Notes: a model not told the origin generated them from the letters alone. A DNA stretch of 11,458 bases from Tepidimonas sp. (GCA_025054905.1 JANWZF010000301.1:1-11458); one strand, 5' to 3'; counted from the stretch's first letter, positions 1-7,681 are shown. Numbers and translations are program-made.

Positions 1-1
1 G

Positions 2-223
2 CTGGTGCAGCGCTTGCAAGCCGAACCGCCGGTGCAGGAGCTGATCCTGGCCACGAGCTTCACCGCCGAGGGCGAGGCCACCGCGCATGTGATCGCGGAG
101 TTGGCCCGATCGCTGGGGGTGAGGGCGACCCGTCTGGCGCGCGGCGTGCCGCTGGGCAGCGAGCTGGAATTCGTCGACCCCGGCACGATTGCGCACGCGC
201 TGGCTGACCGGCGGCCCACCTGA
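2..223 (+). CDS. recR: Recombination mediator protein RecR, C-terminal part (5' truncated by window)
   Basis: RecR works with RecO (and RecF) to load RecA on single-stranded DNA at gaps during recombinational repair. Only the last 73 codons are present; the reading frame is already open at base 2, so the true start and the N-terminal helix-hairpin-helix and zinc finger lie outside the window. What is visible is the end of the Toprim domain: an ILATSFTAEGEATAH stretch, then TRLARGVPLGSELEFVD and GTIAHALADRR. These are the hallmark C-terminal RecR motifs (family consensus TNxTxEGEATAxYI and LARGxPxGxxLEYxDxxTL). The TGA stop is at 221-223. In Burkholderiales recR usually follows dnaX and an ybaB-type gene, which would be expected just upstream. 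Identification is secure despite the truncation. Confidence 0.95.
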   Translation: MVQRLQAEPPVQELILATSFTAEGEATAHVIAELARSLGVRATRLARGVPLGSELEFVDPGTIAHALADRRPT

Positions 224-309
224 GCCCCGCGCCGCCTGGGGGCAACCCGCTTCGGGCAAGCCCGTATGGGCAGGATGGCGCGGGCGTTCTAAGCTCGACC
301 CCGGCCTGG

Positions 310-321
310 GGTTTGCAAACC
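310..321. other. 12-bp perfect palindrome upstream of the substrate-binding protein gene
   Basis: GGTTTGCAAACC is a perfect inverted repeat with no central gap. It lies in the 151-bp gap between recR and the next gene, about 54 bases before that gene's ATG. Its position and symmetry would suit a dimeric repressor operator. No T-tract follows it, so it does not look like a terminator. No regulator gene is nearby and I do not recognise the site. It may be chance. Confidence 0.25.
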
Positions 322-374
322 GGCAAGCCACGGGCGGCGGCGCCGTGCGGGCGTCGCTTGCTGGGAGAAACCGC

Positions 375-1373
375 ATGGACCGAAGGCGCTGCTTGGGCAT
401 CGGCGCCGCGTGGGTGGCTGCGGCGGCCTGGCCTGGGGTGCAGGCCTCAGCCGGTGCGCAGCGCTGGGTGGTGCGAATGCAGGGTGACCTGGGCCTGCGC
501 GCGCTGCCGCTGCAGTTGGCCGAGCGGCTGGGCTACTGCGCGCAGGAGCGCCTGGAGCTGCTGTGGCTGCCCGACGGAGGCGAAGACGGCTGGGCAGAGG
601 ACGCGCCGCTGCCCCAGGTGCACGTGCTGCCGTTCGACCGCCTGGTGCGGCGGGTGCTGGCGGGTGCCGAGCTGCGGATCGCGATGGCACTGGTGCGCAC
701 CCCGCACCTGGGCCTGGGGGTGGCCACGGCCGTGCGGCCGGTGCAGGCTCTGTGGTGGAATCAGGTGCGCATCGGCGTGCCCTACGGGCAAGAGGCGGCG
801 GCGCGGTTGGCCGCCTGGGTGTTGGCCCAGGGCTGGGGGGTCCGCCCGGCGCCATCCCAGTGGTGGCCGCTGGAAGGGGCGGCGGCCGCCGAAGCGGCGC
901 TGCGGCGTGGCACCGTGCAGGCCCTGGCCTGGGGCGACCCCCTGCTGACGCGGCTGGAGCTGGACGGAGCGCTGCATCTGCTGGCCGATCTGCGTCATCC
1001 GCATCAGGCGCAACGGTTGCTGGGGGCGCCGCTGTTGTGTGCCTGTGTGGCGGCGGCCCCCACCCTGTTCGAGCAGCACGGCGACGGCCTGCGGCGCCTG
1101 GCGCTGGCCGTGCAGCGCGCGCTGCGCTGGCTCAGCACCGCCAGTGCGCTGGACCTGGCGGCTCACGCGGATTTGGCCGGTCTGGCGCACGAGCGTGCCA
1201 CCTTCCTGCGCGTGCTGGAGCGGCTGCGCGCCTCGTACAGCGTGGAGGTGGCGGTGGAGCGTGCGGCCGTGCAGCAATCGCTGCGGCTGCTGGCTGCCCT
1301 GCCGGGTGGCACCCTTTATCAGGCGGTCGATGGGCAGCGGCTGCTGCCGCCCCGCAACTGGACGCCCGCCTAA
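375..1373 (+). CDS. Orphan ABC-type periplasmic substrate-binding protein (NMT1/SsuA-like), probable Tat export
   Basis: The 332-residue product looks like a type-II periplasmic binding protein of the NMT1/THI5, SsuA or TauA kind, which capture small organic ions for ABC importers. The ATG at 375 is preceded by GGGAGA (363-368) at 6 bases. The frame stays open upstream, but this start gives a proper signal peptide: DRRRCLG at residues 2-8 fits the twin-arginine pattern loosely (Cys in place of the usual Phe). A hydrophobic Ala/Trp-rich segment and an Ala-rich ASAGA cleavage region end near residue 29. The mature part opens with a strand, then LPLQLAERLGYCAQERLELLWLP in pieces, matching the family's 'A...LGYF...GL.V' opening. 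A second lobe follows around IRIGVPYGQEAA-like residues 130-140. No permease or ATPase gene is adjacent, so the ligand is unknown. The gap to ligA is 24 bp. The fold call is moderately confident; the substrate is not assigned. Confidence 0.65.
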   Translation: MDRRRCLGIGAAWVAAAAWPGVQASAGAQRWVVRMQGDLGLRALPLQLAERLGYCAQERLELLWLPDGGEDGWAEDAPLPQVHVLPFDRLVRRVLAGAELRIAMALVRTPHLGLGVATAVRPVQALWWNQVRIGVPYGQEAAARLAAWVLAQGWGVRPAPSQWWPLEGAAAAEAALRRGTVQALAWGDPLLTRLELDGALHLLADLRHPHQAQRLLGAPLLCACVAAAPTLFEQHGDGLRRLALAVQRALRWLSTASALDLAAHADLAGLAHERATFLRVLERLRASYSVEVAVERAAVQQSLRLLAALPGGTLYQAVDGQRLLPPRNWTPA

Positions 1374-1384
1374 GCGGCGGCGGC

Positions 1385-1390
1385 GATAAT
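1385..1390 (+). promoter_or_regulatory. Candidate -10 element for a leaderless ligA transcript
   Basis: GATAAT matches the sigma70 -10 consensus at five of six positions. It ends 7 bases before the ligA ATG (1398), so transcription from it would begin at or next to the start codon. No Shine-Dalgarno-like purine run precedes that ATG, which fits a leaderless message. No convincing -35 hexamer is present at 16-18 bases upstream, which weakens the call. Confidence 0.35.
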
Positions 1391-1397
1391 TGCCCGA

Positions 1398-3482
1398 ATG
1401 ATGTCCCCGACCGACCAAGCGGACCTGTGGGCCCGCAGCGAGGCTGCTGACCGGCAGCGCCTGCTGGAGCTGCGCGAACAGCTCGCGTACCACGCCTGGC
1501 GCTACTACGTGCTGGACGATCCGCAAATACCGGATGCCGAGTATGACCGGCTGATGGAGGAGCTGCGGGTGCTGGAGGCGCGTTACCCCCAGTGGGTGAC
1601 GCCCGACTCCCCCACGCAGCGCGTTGGCGGCCAGCCGCTGCAGGCCTTTGCGCCCGTGCCGCATCGGGTGCCGATGCTGTCGATCCGCACCGAAACCGAC
1701 ACCTCGCCCGAGGCGGCGCTGGCGTTCGACGCCCGCATCCGCAAAGAACTGGGGCTGGGGCCCGACGACGCCCCGGTGGACTACGTGGCCGAGCCCAAGT
1801 TTGATGGTCTGGCCATCGCCCTGCATTATGAGCACGGGGTGTTGGTGCGCGCGGCCACGCGTGGCGATGGCCTGACCGGCGAAGACGTCACGCACACCGT
1901 GCGCACCATTGGCCAGGTGCCGCTGCGCCTGCGCGAGACGGCGCAGCGCATCCCGCGGTTGGAAGTGCGCGGCGAGGTGTACATGCGCCGCGATGACTTC
2001 GAAGCGCTCAACGAACGCCAGCGCCAGCGGCAGGACAAAACCTTCGTCAATCCACGCAATGCCGCTGCCGGGGCGGTGCGCCAGCTCGACCCCGCGGTGG
2101 CCGCCGCGCGTCCGCTGAGCTTTTTTGCCTACGGCCTGGGCGATGTCACCCCGGCTGAGCAGGGCGGCCCGACCTTCGAGCGCCACTGGCAGGTCTTGCA
2201 GGCGCTGCGCGAATGGGGCTTTGCGGTGACAGATCTGGCCGAGCGCTGCGCCGGTGGACAGGCCCTGGCCGATTACCACCGGCGCCTGGGCCAGCAGCGC
2301 GACGCGCTGCCGTTTGACATCGACGGCGTGGTCTACAAGGTGGACCGGCTGGACTGGCAGCAGCGCCTGGGGTTCGTCACGCGCGAGCCGCGCTGGGCGC
2401 TGGCGCACAAATACCCGGCGCAGGAGATGCTGACCCGCGTGCTGGCCATTGACGTGCAGGTGGGCCGCACCGGCAAGCTGACCCCCGTGGCCAAGCTGGA
2501 GCCAGTGTTCGTCGGCGGCGTGACGGTGACCAACGCCACCCTGCACAACGAGGACGAAGTGCTGCGCAAAGACGTGCGGGTGGGCGACACCGTCATCGTG
2601 CGCCGCGCTGGCGACGTCATCCCGGAGGTGGTGGCCGTGGCGCCACCGCTGCCGCAGCCGCGTGGCGAGCCGTTTTGCATGCCTGCGCAGTGTCCGGTGT
2701 GCGGCAGTGCGGTCGTGCGCGAGCCCGGCGAGGTGGACCACCGCTGCAGCGGCGGCCTGTACTGCCCGGCGCAGCGCAAGCAGGCCATCCTGCACTTCGC
2801 GCAGCGCCGGGCGATGGACATCGAAGGCCTGGGCGACAAACTGGTGGACCAGCTCGTCGACGGGGGGCTGGTGCGCACGGTGGCCGACCTGTACCGGCTG
2901 GGCCTGCGCCAGCTGGCCGAACTGCCGCGCATGGCCGACAAATCAGCGGGCAACGTGCTGGCGGCCATCGAACGCTCCAAGGCCACCACGCTGGCGCGCT
3001 TTCTGTACGCCTTGGGCATTCGCCACGTGGGCGAAAGCACCGCGCGCGACCTGGCGCGCCACTTCGGCCGGCTGGAGGCGATCATGGACGCCAGCGAGGA
3101 GGCGCTGCAGCAGGTGCCTGACGTCGGGCCGGTGGTGGCGCGCAGCATTCGCACCTTTTTCGACCAGCCCCACAACCGCGAAGTGGTCGAGCAGTTGCGC
3201 GCCTGCGGCGTGCACTGGGATGAGGGGCCGGCCATCGCCGCCGCCGGGCCGCAGCCACTGGCGGGCAAGACGCTGGTGCTGACCGGCACGCTGCCCACCC
3301 TGACGCGCGAGCAGGCCAAAGCGCTGATCGAGGCCGCCGGAGGGCGGGTCAGCGACTCGGTGAGCCGCAAGACCGACTACGTCGTGGCCGGCCAGGCCGC
3401 AGGCAGCAAGCTGGACAAGGCGCTTGCGCTGGGGGTGCCGGTGTTGGACGAAGCCGGCCTGCGCGCGCTGCTCAGTCCTTGA
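1398..3482 (+). CDS. ligA: NAD-dependent DNA ligase LigA
   Basis: LigA seals nicks in duplex DNA, joining Okazaki fragments and repair patches with NAD+ as adenylate donor. All domains are present in 694 residues, a normal length for the family. The N-terminal Ia domain carries YHAWRYYVLDDPQIPDAEYD (about 31-50). The adenylation domain has the KFDG motif with nucleophile Lys134 (codon at 1797-1799). An OB fold follows, with VGRTGKLTPVAKLEPV near 355-369. Next come a four-cysteine zinc finger (Cys432, Cys435, Cys450, Cys456), helix-hairpin-helix repeats (about 470-590) and a C-terminal BRCT domain (about 617-694). The VPMLSIRTETD segment near residue 91 replaces the LSLDNAF form found in E. 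coli; I recall this variant as common in Burkholderiales. Tandem ATGs occur at 1398 and 1401; neither has a Shine-Dalgarno sequence. The 3' end overlaps the convergent cytochrome gene by 11 bp. No catalytic residue is missing. Confidence 0.98.
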   Translation: MMSPTDQADLWARSEAADRQRLLELREQLAYHAWRYYVLDDPQIPDAEYDRLMEELRVLEARYPQWVTPDSPTQRVGGQPLQAFAPVPHRVPMLSIRTETDTSPEAALAFDARIRKELGLGPDDAPVDYVAEPKFDGLAIALHYEHGVLVRAATRGDGLTGEDVTHTVRTIGQVPLRLRETAQRIPRLEVRGEVYMRRDDFEALNERQRQRQDKTFVNPRNAAAGAVRQLDPAVAAARPLSFFAYGLGDVTPAEQGGPTFERHWQVLQALREWGFAVTDLAERCAGGQALADYHRRLGQQRDALPFDIDGVVYKVDRLDWQQRLGFVTREPRWALAHKYPAQEMLTRVLAIDVQVGRTGKLTPVAKLEPVFVGGVTVTNATLHNEDEVLRKDVRVGDTVIVRRAGDVIPEVVAVAPPLPQPRGEPFCMPAQCPVCGSAVVREPGEVDHRCSGGLYCPAQRKQAILHFAQRRAMDIEGLGDKLVDQLVDGGLVRTVADLYRLGLRQLAELPRMADKSAGNVLAAIERSKATTLARFLYALGIRHVGESTARDLARHFGRLEAIMDASEEALQQVPDVGPVVARSIRTFFDQPHNREVVEQLRACGVHWDEGPAIAAAGPQPLAGKTLVLTGTLPTLTREQAKALIEAAGGRVSDSVSRKTDYVVAGQAAGSKLDKALALGVPVLDEAGLRALLSP

Positions 3483-3852
3483 ACTTGTAGTGGTCGCGGT
3501 TGAGCACCGCCGCCACGGCGGTGACCTCCTCAGGCCACATCTGCAGGTTCAGCGCGGCGTTGCATTGCTCCACCATGCCGCGCAGCAGACCGGCGGTGTT
3601 GATGCGCCCCTGCGGCCGGTAGATCGCGCTGCCGTCGCCACCGACCTTTTCCATGTGGCACTGCGTGCAGCGGTGCTGCCGGATCAGCTGCTCACCCAGC
3701 TTCAGGTCGGCGTCGCGAAAAATAGCCGGCCCTTCGGCGCGGGCCGACGGTGAGCCCAGGAGGGCGGCGGCCAGCAGGGCGATGGCTCCCCAGCGGGCGA
3801 CCGCTGGCATCGTCACCACGGCAGGATGGACAAGAAGACGCGGTGATGGCAT
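3472..3852 (-). CDS. Small exported c-type cytochrome (single haem)
   Basis: The product is a predicted periplasmic monohaem cytochrome c that would carry electrons between membrane or periplasmic redox partners. It has 126 residues from the ATG at 3850-3852. This start was chosen because GAGGAG (plus-strand 3860-3865) lies 7 bases upstream. Another Met, 14 codons later, has no ribosome-binding site. The N-terminus is a signal peptide, with a hydrophobic core near residues 21-32 and cleavage expected after SARA (39). The haem motif CTQCH is at residues 62-66, with His66 as proximal ligand. Met105 in NLQMWPEEV is the likely distal ligand. The region after CTQCH contains RINTAGLLRGMVEQCN, a pattern seen in short class-I-like cytochromes. 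It follows glnD on the same strand after 77 bp and overlaps ligA tail-to-tail. I recognise the family type but not a named member; its partner is unknown. Confidence 0.88.
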   Translation of the reverse strand: MPSPRLLVHPAVVTMPAVARWGAIALLAAALLGSPSARAEGPAIFRDADLKLGEQLIRQHRCTQCHMEKVGGDGSAIYRPQGRINTAGLLRGMVEQCNAALNLQMWPEEVTAVAAVLNRDHYKFKD

Positions 3853-3859
3853 GGTGGGT

Positions 3860-3865
3860 CTCCTC
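3860..3865 (-). promoter_or_regulatory. Shine-Dalgarno site of the cytochrome c gene
   Basis: Read on the minus strand this is GAGGAG, 7 bases before the ATG at 3852. It is one of the clearest ribosome-binding sites in the window. It decides the start of the cytochrome gene over a further upstream in-frame Met at 3930 and an internal one at 3810. Confidence 0.75.
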
Positions 3866-3929
3866 GGCAGGCTGTGGCACCCGCGGCACGGGCAGCGTCG
3901 TGGCCGCCCGCGCATCGTAGCGCGCCGCA

Positions 3930-6578
3930 TCAGGGTTGGTCCAGCACTTCCAGCAGATCCTGGGTCAGCTGCGCTTGTTCCCGGGTCACGTGCAGCGCCG
4001 GGCCGCTGACGACAAACGTATCCTCCACCCGCTCGCCCAGCGTCGTGATCTTGGCCAGTTGCAGCTGCACCCGGTGCCGTGCGAACACCTGGGCGATGCG
4101 GTACAGCAGCCCTTTGCGGTCGCTGGCGGAAATCGACAGCAGCCAGCGCTGACCGCGCTCATCAGGCTGCAGTGTCACGCGCGGCAGCACCGGAAAACTG
4201 CGCATCCGCCGCGACAGCCGCGCGCGCGCGGGGGCCGGCAGCGCTGCCTGCGGAGCCAGCGCCGCGGGCAGCCCGCTTTCCACCAGCGTGACCAGTTCGC
4301 GGTAGTGCTGCGGCATCGTCTCGGTGGCCACCTGAAACGTATCCAGCGCGTAGCCGTCGGCGGTCGTGTGGATCTTGGCGTCCAGAATCGAAAACCCCGC
4401 CTGATCGAAATAACCGCAGATGCGGGCGAACAAATCCGGCTGGTCGGCGGTGTAGACCATCACCTGCAGCCCCTCGCCCACCGGCGACAGGCGCGCGCGC
4501 ACGACCGTGGGGGCCGCCGAGGCCCCGGCCTGCGCCAGCGCACGCGACAGGTGGCGCGTATGCCACGCGATTTCATCGGCGCTGTGGCGCATGAAGTAGC
4601 CCACATCCAGCCGCCCCCACAGCGCCACATGCGCCTGGTGGGGCAGCGCGTGCAGCGCCAGCAGCGCCAGAGCCTCGCGCTTGCGCGCCTCCACCTCGGC
4701 GTGGGGATCGGGGGCACCGCCACCCAGCACGCGCAGCGTGGCGCGGTACAAATCCTCCAGCAACCGAGCTTTCCAGCCGTTCCACACCTTGGGGCTGGTG
4801 CCGCGGATGTCGGCCACCGTCAGCAGATACAGCCCCGTCAGGCGCCGCTCGTCGCCGACGCGGCGCGCAAAGGCGCGCACCACCTCCGGGTCGCTCGTGT
4901 CCTGCCGCTGCGCCACCTGGCTCATCGTCAGATGTTCGGCCACCAGAAAGCGGATCAGCTCGGCGTCCTCGCGCGCGATGCCATGCTGACGGGCAAAGAT
5001 CATCACGTCGCGCGCGCCCAGCTCCGAATGATCGCCGCCACGGCCCTTGGCAATGTCGTGAAACAGTGCCGCCACGTACAGGATCCACGGCTTGTCCCAG
5101 CCCGCGGCCAACTGCGAGCAAAACGGGTACTCGTGTGCGTGCTCGGGGATGAAGAAGCGACGCACATTGCGCAGCACCATCAGGATGTGCTGGTCCACCG
5201 TGTAGACGTGGAACAGGTCGTGCTGCATCTGGCCCACCGTGTGCCGAAACGGCCACAGATAACGCCCCAGCACCGAGGTCTGGTTCATCAGCCGAAACGC
5301 ATGCGTGATCCCCTGCGGCTGCTGCAGGATCTGCATGAACGTGCGCCGATTGACCGGATCGCGCCGAAACGCTGCGTTCATCACCGGCCGCGCGTTGTAC
5401 AGCGCGCGCAGCGTGCGCGCCGACAGCCCCTTGATACCCGGGATTTGCTGATACAGCAAAAACGTTTCCAGGATCGCGTGCGGCTCGTGCCAGTACAGAT
5501 CGTCGCGCACGACCTCCAGCATCCCGTCGCGCTCGGCAAAGCGCTCGTTGATCGGGCGCAGCTGCGTGGGATGGGTTGAGTCGTGCTCCAGCCGTTCGCG
5601 GATGTTGAGCAGCAGAATCTGGTTCAGCTGCGTCACCGCCTTGGCCGCCCAGTAGTAGCGCCGCATCAGCCGCTCGCTGGCGCGGCGCACGCGCCGGGCG
5701 GTCTGCTCACGCCCTTCGGTGGCCGGTGGCGGCGACTCCAGCCCAAACGCGCTGGCCAGCGCAGACTGCAGATCGAACACCAGCCGGTCCTCGCGCCGGC
5801 GTGCCAGCACGTGCAGCCGCGCACGGATCAGGCTCAGCAGCGCCTCGTTGGCGCGCAGCTGGCGCGCCTCGTGCGCGGTGGCCAGGCCGCGACGGGCCAA
5901 CTCGGTCCACGTGCGGCCCAGCCCGGCGGCCTTGGCCACCCACAGAATCACGTGCAAATCGCGCAGTCCCCCGGGCGACTCCTTGCAATTGGGCTCCAGT
6001 GCATAGGGGGTGTTCTCAAAGCGCTGGTGGCGCTGCTGCATCTCGAACTGCTTGGCACGGCAAAACGCCAGCGGATCCAGCGCCTGCTGCACGCGGCGCT
6101 GCAGCTCGGCAGCCCGTGCGCGCGGACCGGCCAGCCAGCGCGCCTCCAGCAGCGCGGTCTGCACGCTGATGTCGCAGGCGGCCTCATGCAGGCACTCCTC
6201 CATCGTGCGGGCGCTGGAGCCGATTTCCAACCCCACATCCCAGCAGGCCCCCACAAAGCGCTCCACCGCACGGCGCTGCAACTCGGTGGCCTCAGCCGGC
6301 AGCAGCACCAGCACATCCACGTCGGAGTAGGGGAACAGCTCGCCGCGCCCGTAGCCTCCCACCGCCAGCAGCGCCAGCGGGCGGGGCATGCCCAGCGTGC
6401 GCCAGAGCTGCCGCAGCGTGCGATCGGTCAGGCCAGCCAGCCGCCGCAGGCAGCGGTGTACCCCGGCGCTGCGGCCTCCCAGCGCCTCGATGGCGGCCAA
6501 CACCTCGGCCTTGCCCTGGCGATGCTGATCGCGCAGCGACGCCAGCAGGTCAGGCTCCCCAGAAGCAGCGGTTTGCAT
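3930..6578 (-). CDS. glnD: PII uridylyltransferase / uridylyl-removing enzyme GlnD
   Basis: GlnD senses glutamine. At low glutamine it uridylylates the PII proteins (GlnB/GlnK), and at high glutamine it removes UMP. This sets glutamine synthetase activity and NtrBC-dependent nitrogen gene expression. The 882-residue product has the standard layout. The nucleotidyltransferase core has GGYGRGELFPYSDVDV at residues 74-89, with Asp86 and Asp88 as metal ligands. A helical GlnD-linker region follows, including MQHDLFHVYTVDQH near 451-464. The HD domain, which carries the uridylyl-removing activity, has FHDIAKGRGGDHSELG at 506-521 (His507, Asp508). Two C-terminal ACT domains, at about 703-780 and 811-882, form the glutamine-sensing part. 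All key residues are intact, so both activities are expected. The ATG at 6578 is the first possible start in frame after the map stop; its Shine-Dalgarno site is poor. It lies 42 bp downstream of map on the same strand, probably co-transcribed with it. Confidence 0.98.
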   Translation of the reverse strand: MQTAASGEPDLLASLRDQHRQGKAEVLAAIEALGGRSAGVHRCLRRLAGLTDRTLRQLWRTLGMPRPLALLAVGGYGRGELFPYSDVDVLVLLPAEATELQRRAVERFVGACWDVGLEIGSSARTMEECLHEAACDISVQTALLEARWLAGPRARAAELQRRVQQALDPLAFCRAKQFEMQQRHQRFENTPYALEPNCKESPGGLRDLHVILWVAKAAGLGRTWTELARRGLATAHEARQLRANEALLSLIRARLHVLARRREDRLVFDLQSALASAFGLESPPPATEGREQTARRVRRASERLMRRYYWAAKAVTQLNQILLLNIRERLEHDSTHPTQLRPINERFAERDGMLEVVRDDLYWHEPHAILETFLLYQQIPGIKGLSARTLRALYNARPVMNAAFRRDPVNRRTFMQILQQPQGITHAFRLMNQTSVLGRYLWPFRHTVGQMQHDLFHVYTVDQHILMVLRNVRRFFIPEHAHEYPFCSQLAAGWDKPWILYVAALFHDIAKGRGGDHSELGARDVMIFARQHGIAREDAELIRFLVAEHLTMSQVAQRQDTSDPEVVRAFARRVGDERRLTGLYLLTVADIRGTSPKVWNGWKARLLEDLYRATLRVLGGGAPDPHAEVEARKREALALLALHALPHQAHVALWGRLDVGYFMRHSADEIAWHTRHLSRALAQAGASAAPTVVRARLSPVGEGLQVMVYTADQPDLFARICGYFDQAGFSILDAKIHTTADGYALDTFQVATETMPQHYRELVTLVESGLPAALAPQAALPAPARARLSRRMRSFPVLPRVTLQPDERGQRWLLSISASDRKGLLYRIAQVFARHRVQLQLAKITTLGERVEDTFVVSGPALHVTREQAQLTQDLLEVLDQP

Positions 6579-6620
6579 GACCCCGTCGAGTAAGCAAGGT
6601 CCGTGCCAGTCTGAGGGCCG

Positions 6621-7445
6621 CTACGCGGGCGCGACCGTCCCCGCCGCTCGGATAAACGTCGGTGGCGGTGGCGCTCCAGGCGACAACGTCAACACCTCAT
6701 AGCCATCCTCGGTGCACAGCACCGTGTGTTCCCACTGGGCCGACAGCATCCGATCCTTGGTCACGATCGTCCAACCGTCGCCCAGCTCACGGATTTCACG
6801 CCGGCCCTGGTTGATCATCGGCTCGATCGTGAACGTCATGCCCGCACGCAGCTCCATGCCCGTGCCAGGCTGGCCGTAGTGCAGTACCTGCGGATCTTCG
6901 TGAAAGCGACGGCCAATCCCGTGACCACAAAACTCGCGCACCACGCTGTAGCCCGCGGCTTCGGCAAAGCGCTGGATTGCGTGCCCAATGTCGCCCAGCC
7001 GCGTGCCCGGGCGCACCAGCTCGATGCCCTTCCACATCGCCTGGTAGGTGATCTCGCACAAGCGGCGGGCGTGGGGCGCCACTTCCCCGACATAAAACAT
7101 GCGGCTCGTGTCCCCATGCCAGCCGTCTTTGATGACGGTCACGTCGATGTTGACGATATCGCCCTTCTTGAGCGGCTTGTCGTTGGGGATCCCGTGGCAC
7201 ACCACGTGGTTGACCGAGGTGCAGATGCTCTTGGGGTAGGGCTGGTACCCATTGGGGGCGTAGTTGAGCGGGGCGGGGATGGCTCCTTGCACGTTGACGA
7301 TGTAGTCGTGCGCCAGGCGGTCCAGCTCGTTGGTGGTCACGCCCGGCCGCACAAAGGGGGCGAGGTAGTCGAGCACCTCGGCGGCCAGACGCCCGGCCAC
7401 CCGCATACCCTCGATGCCGGCGGCATCCTTGATGGTGACGGTCAT
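6621..7445 (-). CDS. map: Type I methionine aminopeptidase
   Basis: Map removes the initiator methionine from nascent proteins whose second residue is small, after deformylation. It acts in the cytoplasm at the ribosome exit. The product has 274 residues from the ATG at 7443-7445. The frame is open for a further 47 codons upstream, but the family alignment begins at this Met (TIKDAAGIEGMRVAGRLAAE). The five metal ligands are all present: Asp101 (NIDVTV), Asp112 (HGDTSRMF), His175 (FCGHGIG), Glu208 (FTIEPM) and Glu239 (WEHTVL). The substrate-contacting His84 in NHVVCHGIPN is also present. There is no N-terminal zinc-finger extension, so this is the short bacterial type I form. The last ~18 residues are Pro/Ala-rich and likely disordered. 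The start codon has almost no Shine-Dalgarno complement. The neighbour glnD follows 42 bp downstream, a common proteobacterial pairing. Confidence 0.98.
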   Translation of the reverse strand: MTVTIKDAAGIEGMRVAGRLAAEVLDYLAPFVRPGVTTNELDRLAHDYIVNVQGAIPAPLNYAPNGYQPYPKSICTSVNHVVCHGIPNDKPLKKGDIVNIDVTVIKDGWHGDTSRMFYVGEVAPHARRLCEITYQAMWKGIELVRPGTRLGDIGHAIQRFAEAAGYSVVREFCGHGIGRRFHEDPQVLHYGQPGTGMELRAGMTFTIEPMINQGRREIRELGDGWTIVTKDRMLSAQWEHTVLCTEDGYEVLTLSPGAPPPPTFIRAAGTVAPA

Positions 7446-7481
7446 GGGGCCCGATGGTAACAAAGAGCCCTGCCTGGCGCG

Positions 7482-7510
7482 CGTATAGGGCCTAAGCAAT
7501 GCCTGGACAA
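7482..7510 (-). promoter_or_regulatory. Candidate sigma70 promoter of map-glnD
   Basis: On the minus strand TTGTCC (plus 7505-7510) is followed after exactly 17 bases by TATACG (plus 7482-7487). Each hexamer matches four of six consensus positions and the spacing is optimal. The predicted start would be near 7475, giving a leader of about 30 bases before the map ATG. It lies between the tRNA genes and map, so map-glnD can be expressed independently of tRNA read-through. Confidence 0.45.
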
Positions 7511-7511
7511 A

Positions 7512-7540
7512 TACCGTAGATGCGGCAGTAGCCCACGGTA
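7512..7540 (-). terminator. Weak hairpin between tRNA-Arg and map, possible tRNA terminator
   Basis: On the minus strand TACCGT and ACGGTA (plus 7535-7540 and 7512-7517) can form a 6-bp stem around a 17-base loop, with TTT directly after it. It lies about 50 bases past tRNA-Arg and just before the candidate map -35. The stem is short and the T-run is only three bases, so termination would be inefficient at best. Confidence 0.2.
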
Positions 7541-7589
7541 GGCCCGGGGCAGATGCGTGGGAAACAGTGGAGTAGGAAAGGCCCAAGAC

Positions 7590-7666
<77 letters not shown>

Positions 7667-7681
7667 CTGGGGGTGTGCGGG

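Noticed and set aside
240..275. Short inverted repeats (CCCGCTTCGGG and CGGGCAAGCCCG) after recR as a terminator
   Set aside because: The stems are only 4-5 bp and no T-tract follows. Such repeats are expected by chance in DNA this rich in G and C.
447..2795. A 782-codon open frame on the minus strand, antisense to the substrate-binding protein and ligA
   Set aside because: It lacks recognisable motifs, is rich in His, Arg, Gln and Leu, and mirrors the strong GC third-position bias of the true genes. Its opposite strand encodes a fully intact LigA.
3936..5579. A 547-codon plus-strand frame across glnD, continued by another at 5583-6593
   Set aside because: These are antisense shadows of glnD with repetitive His/Arg/Gln composition and no family signature. 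GlnD on the other strand is complete with all catalytic residues.
7446..7586. 47-codon N-terminal extension of methionine aminopeptidase
   Set aside because: Type I enzymes of this kind start at the MTVTIKD position. The extension overlaps the candidate promoter and resembles no targeting or zinc-finger domain.
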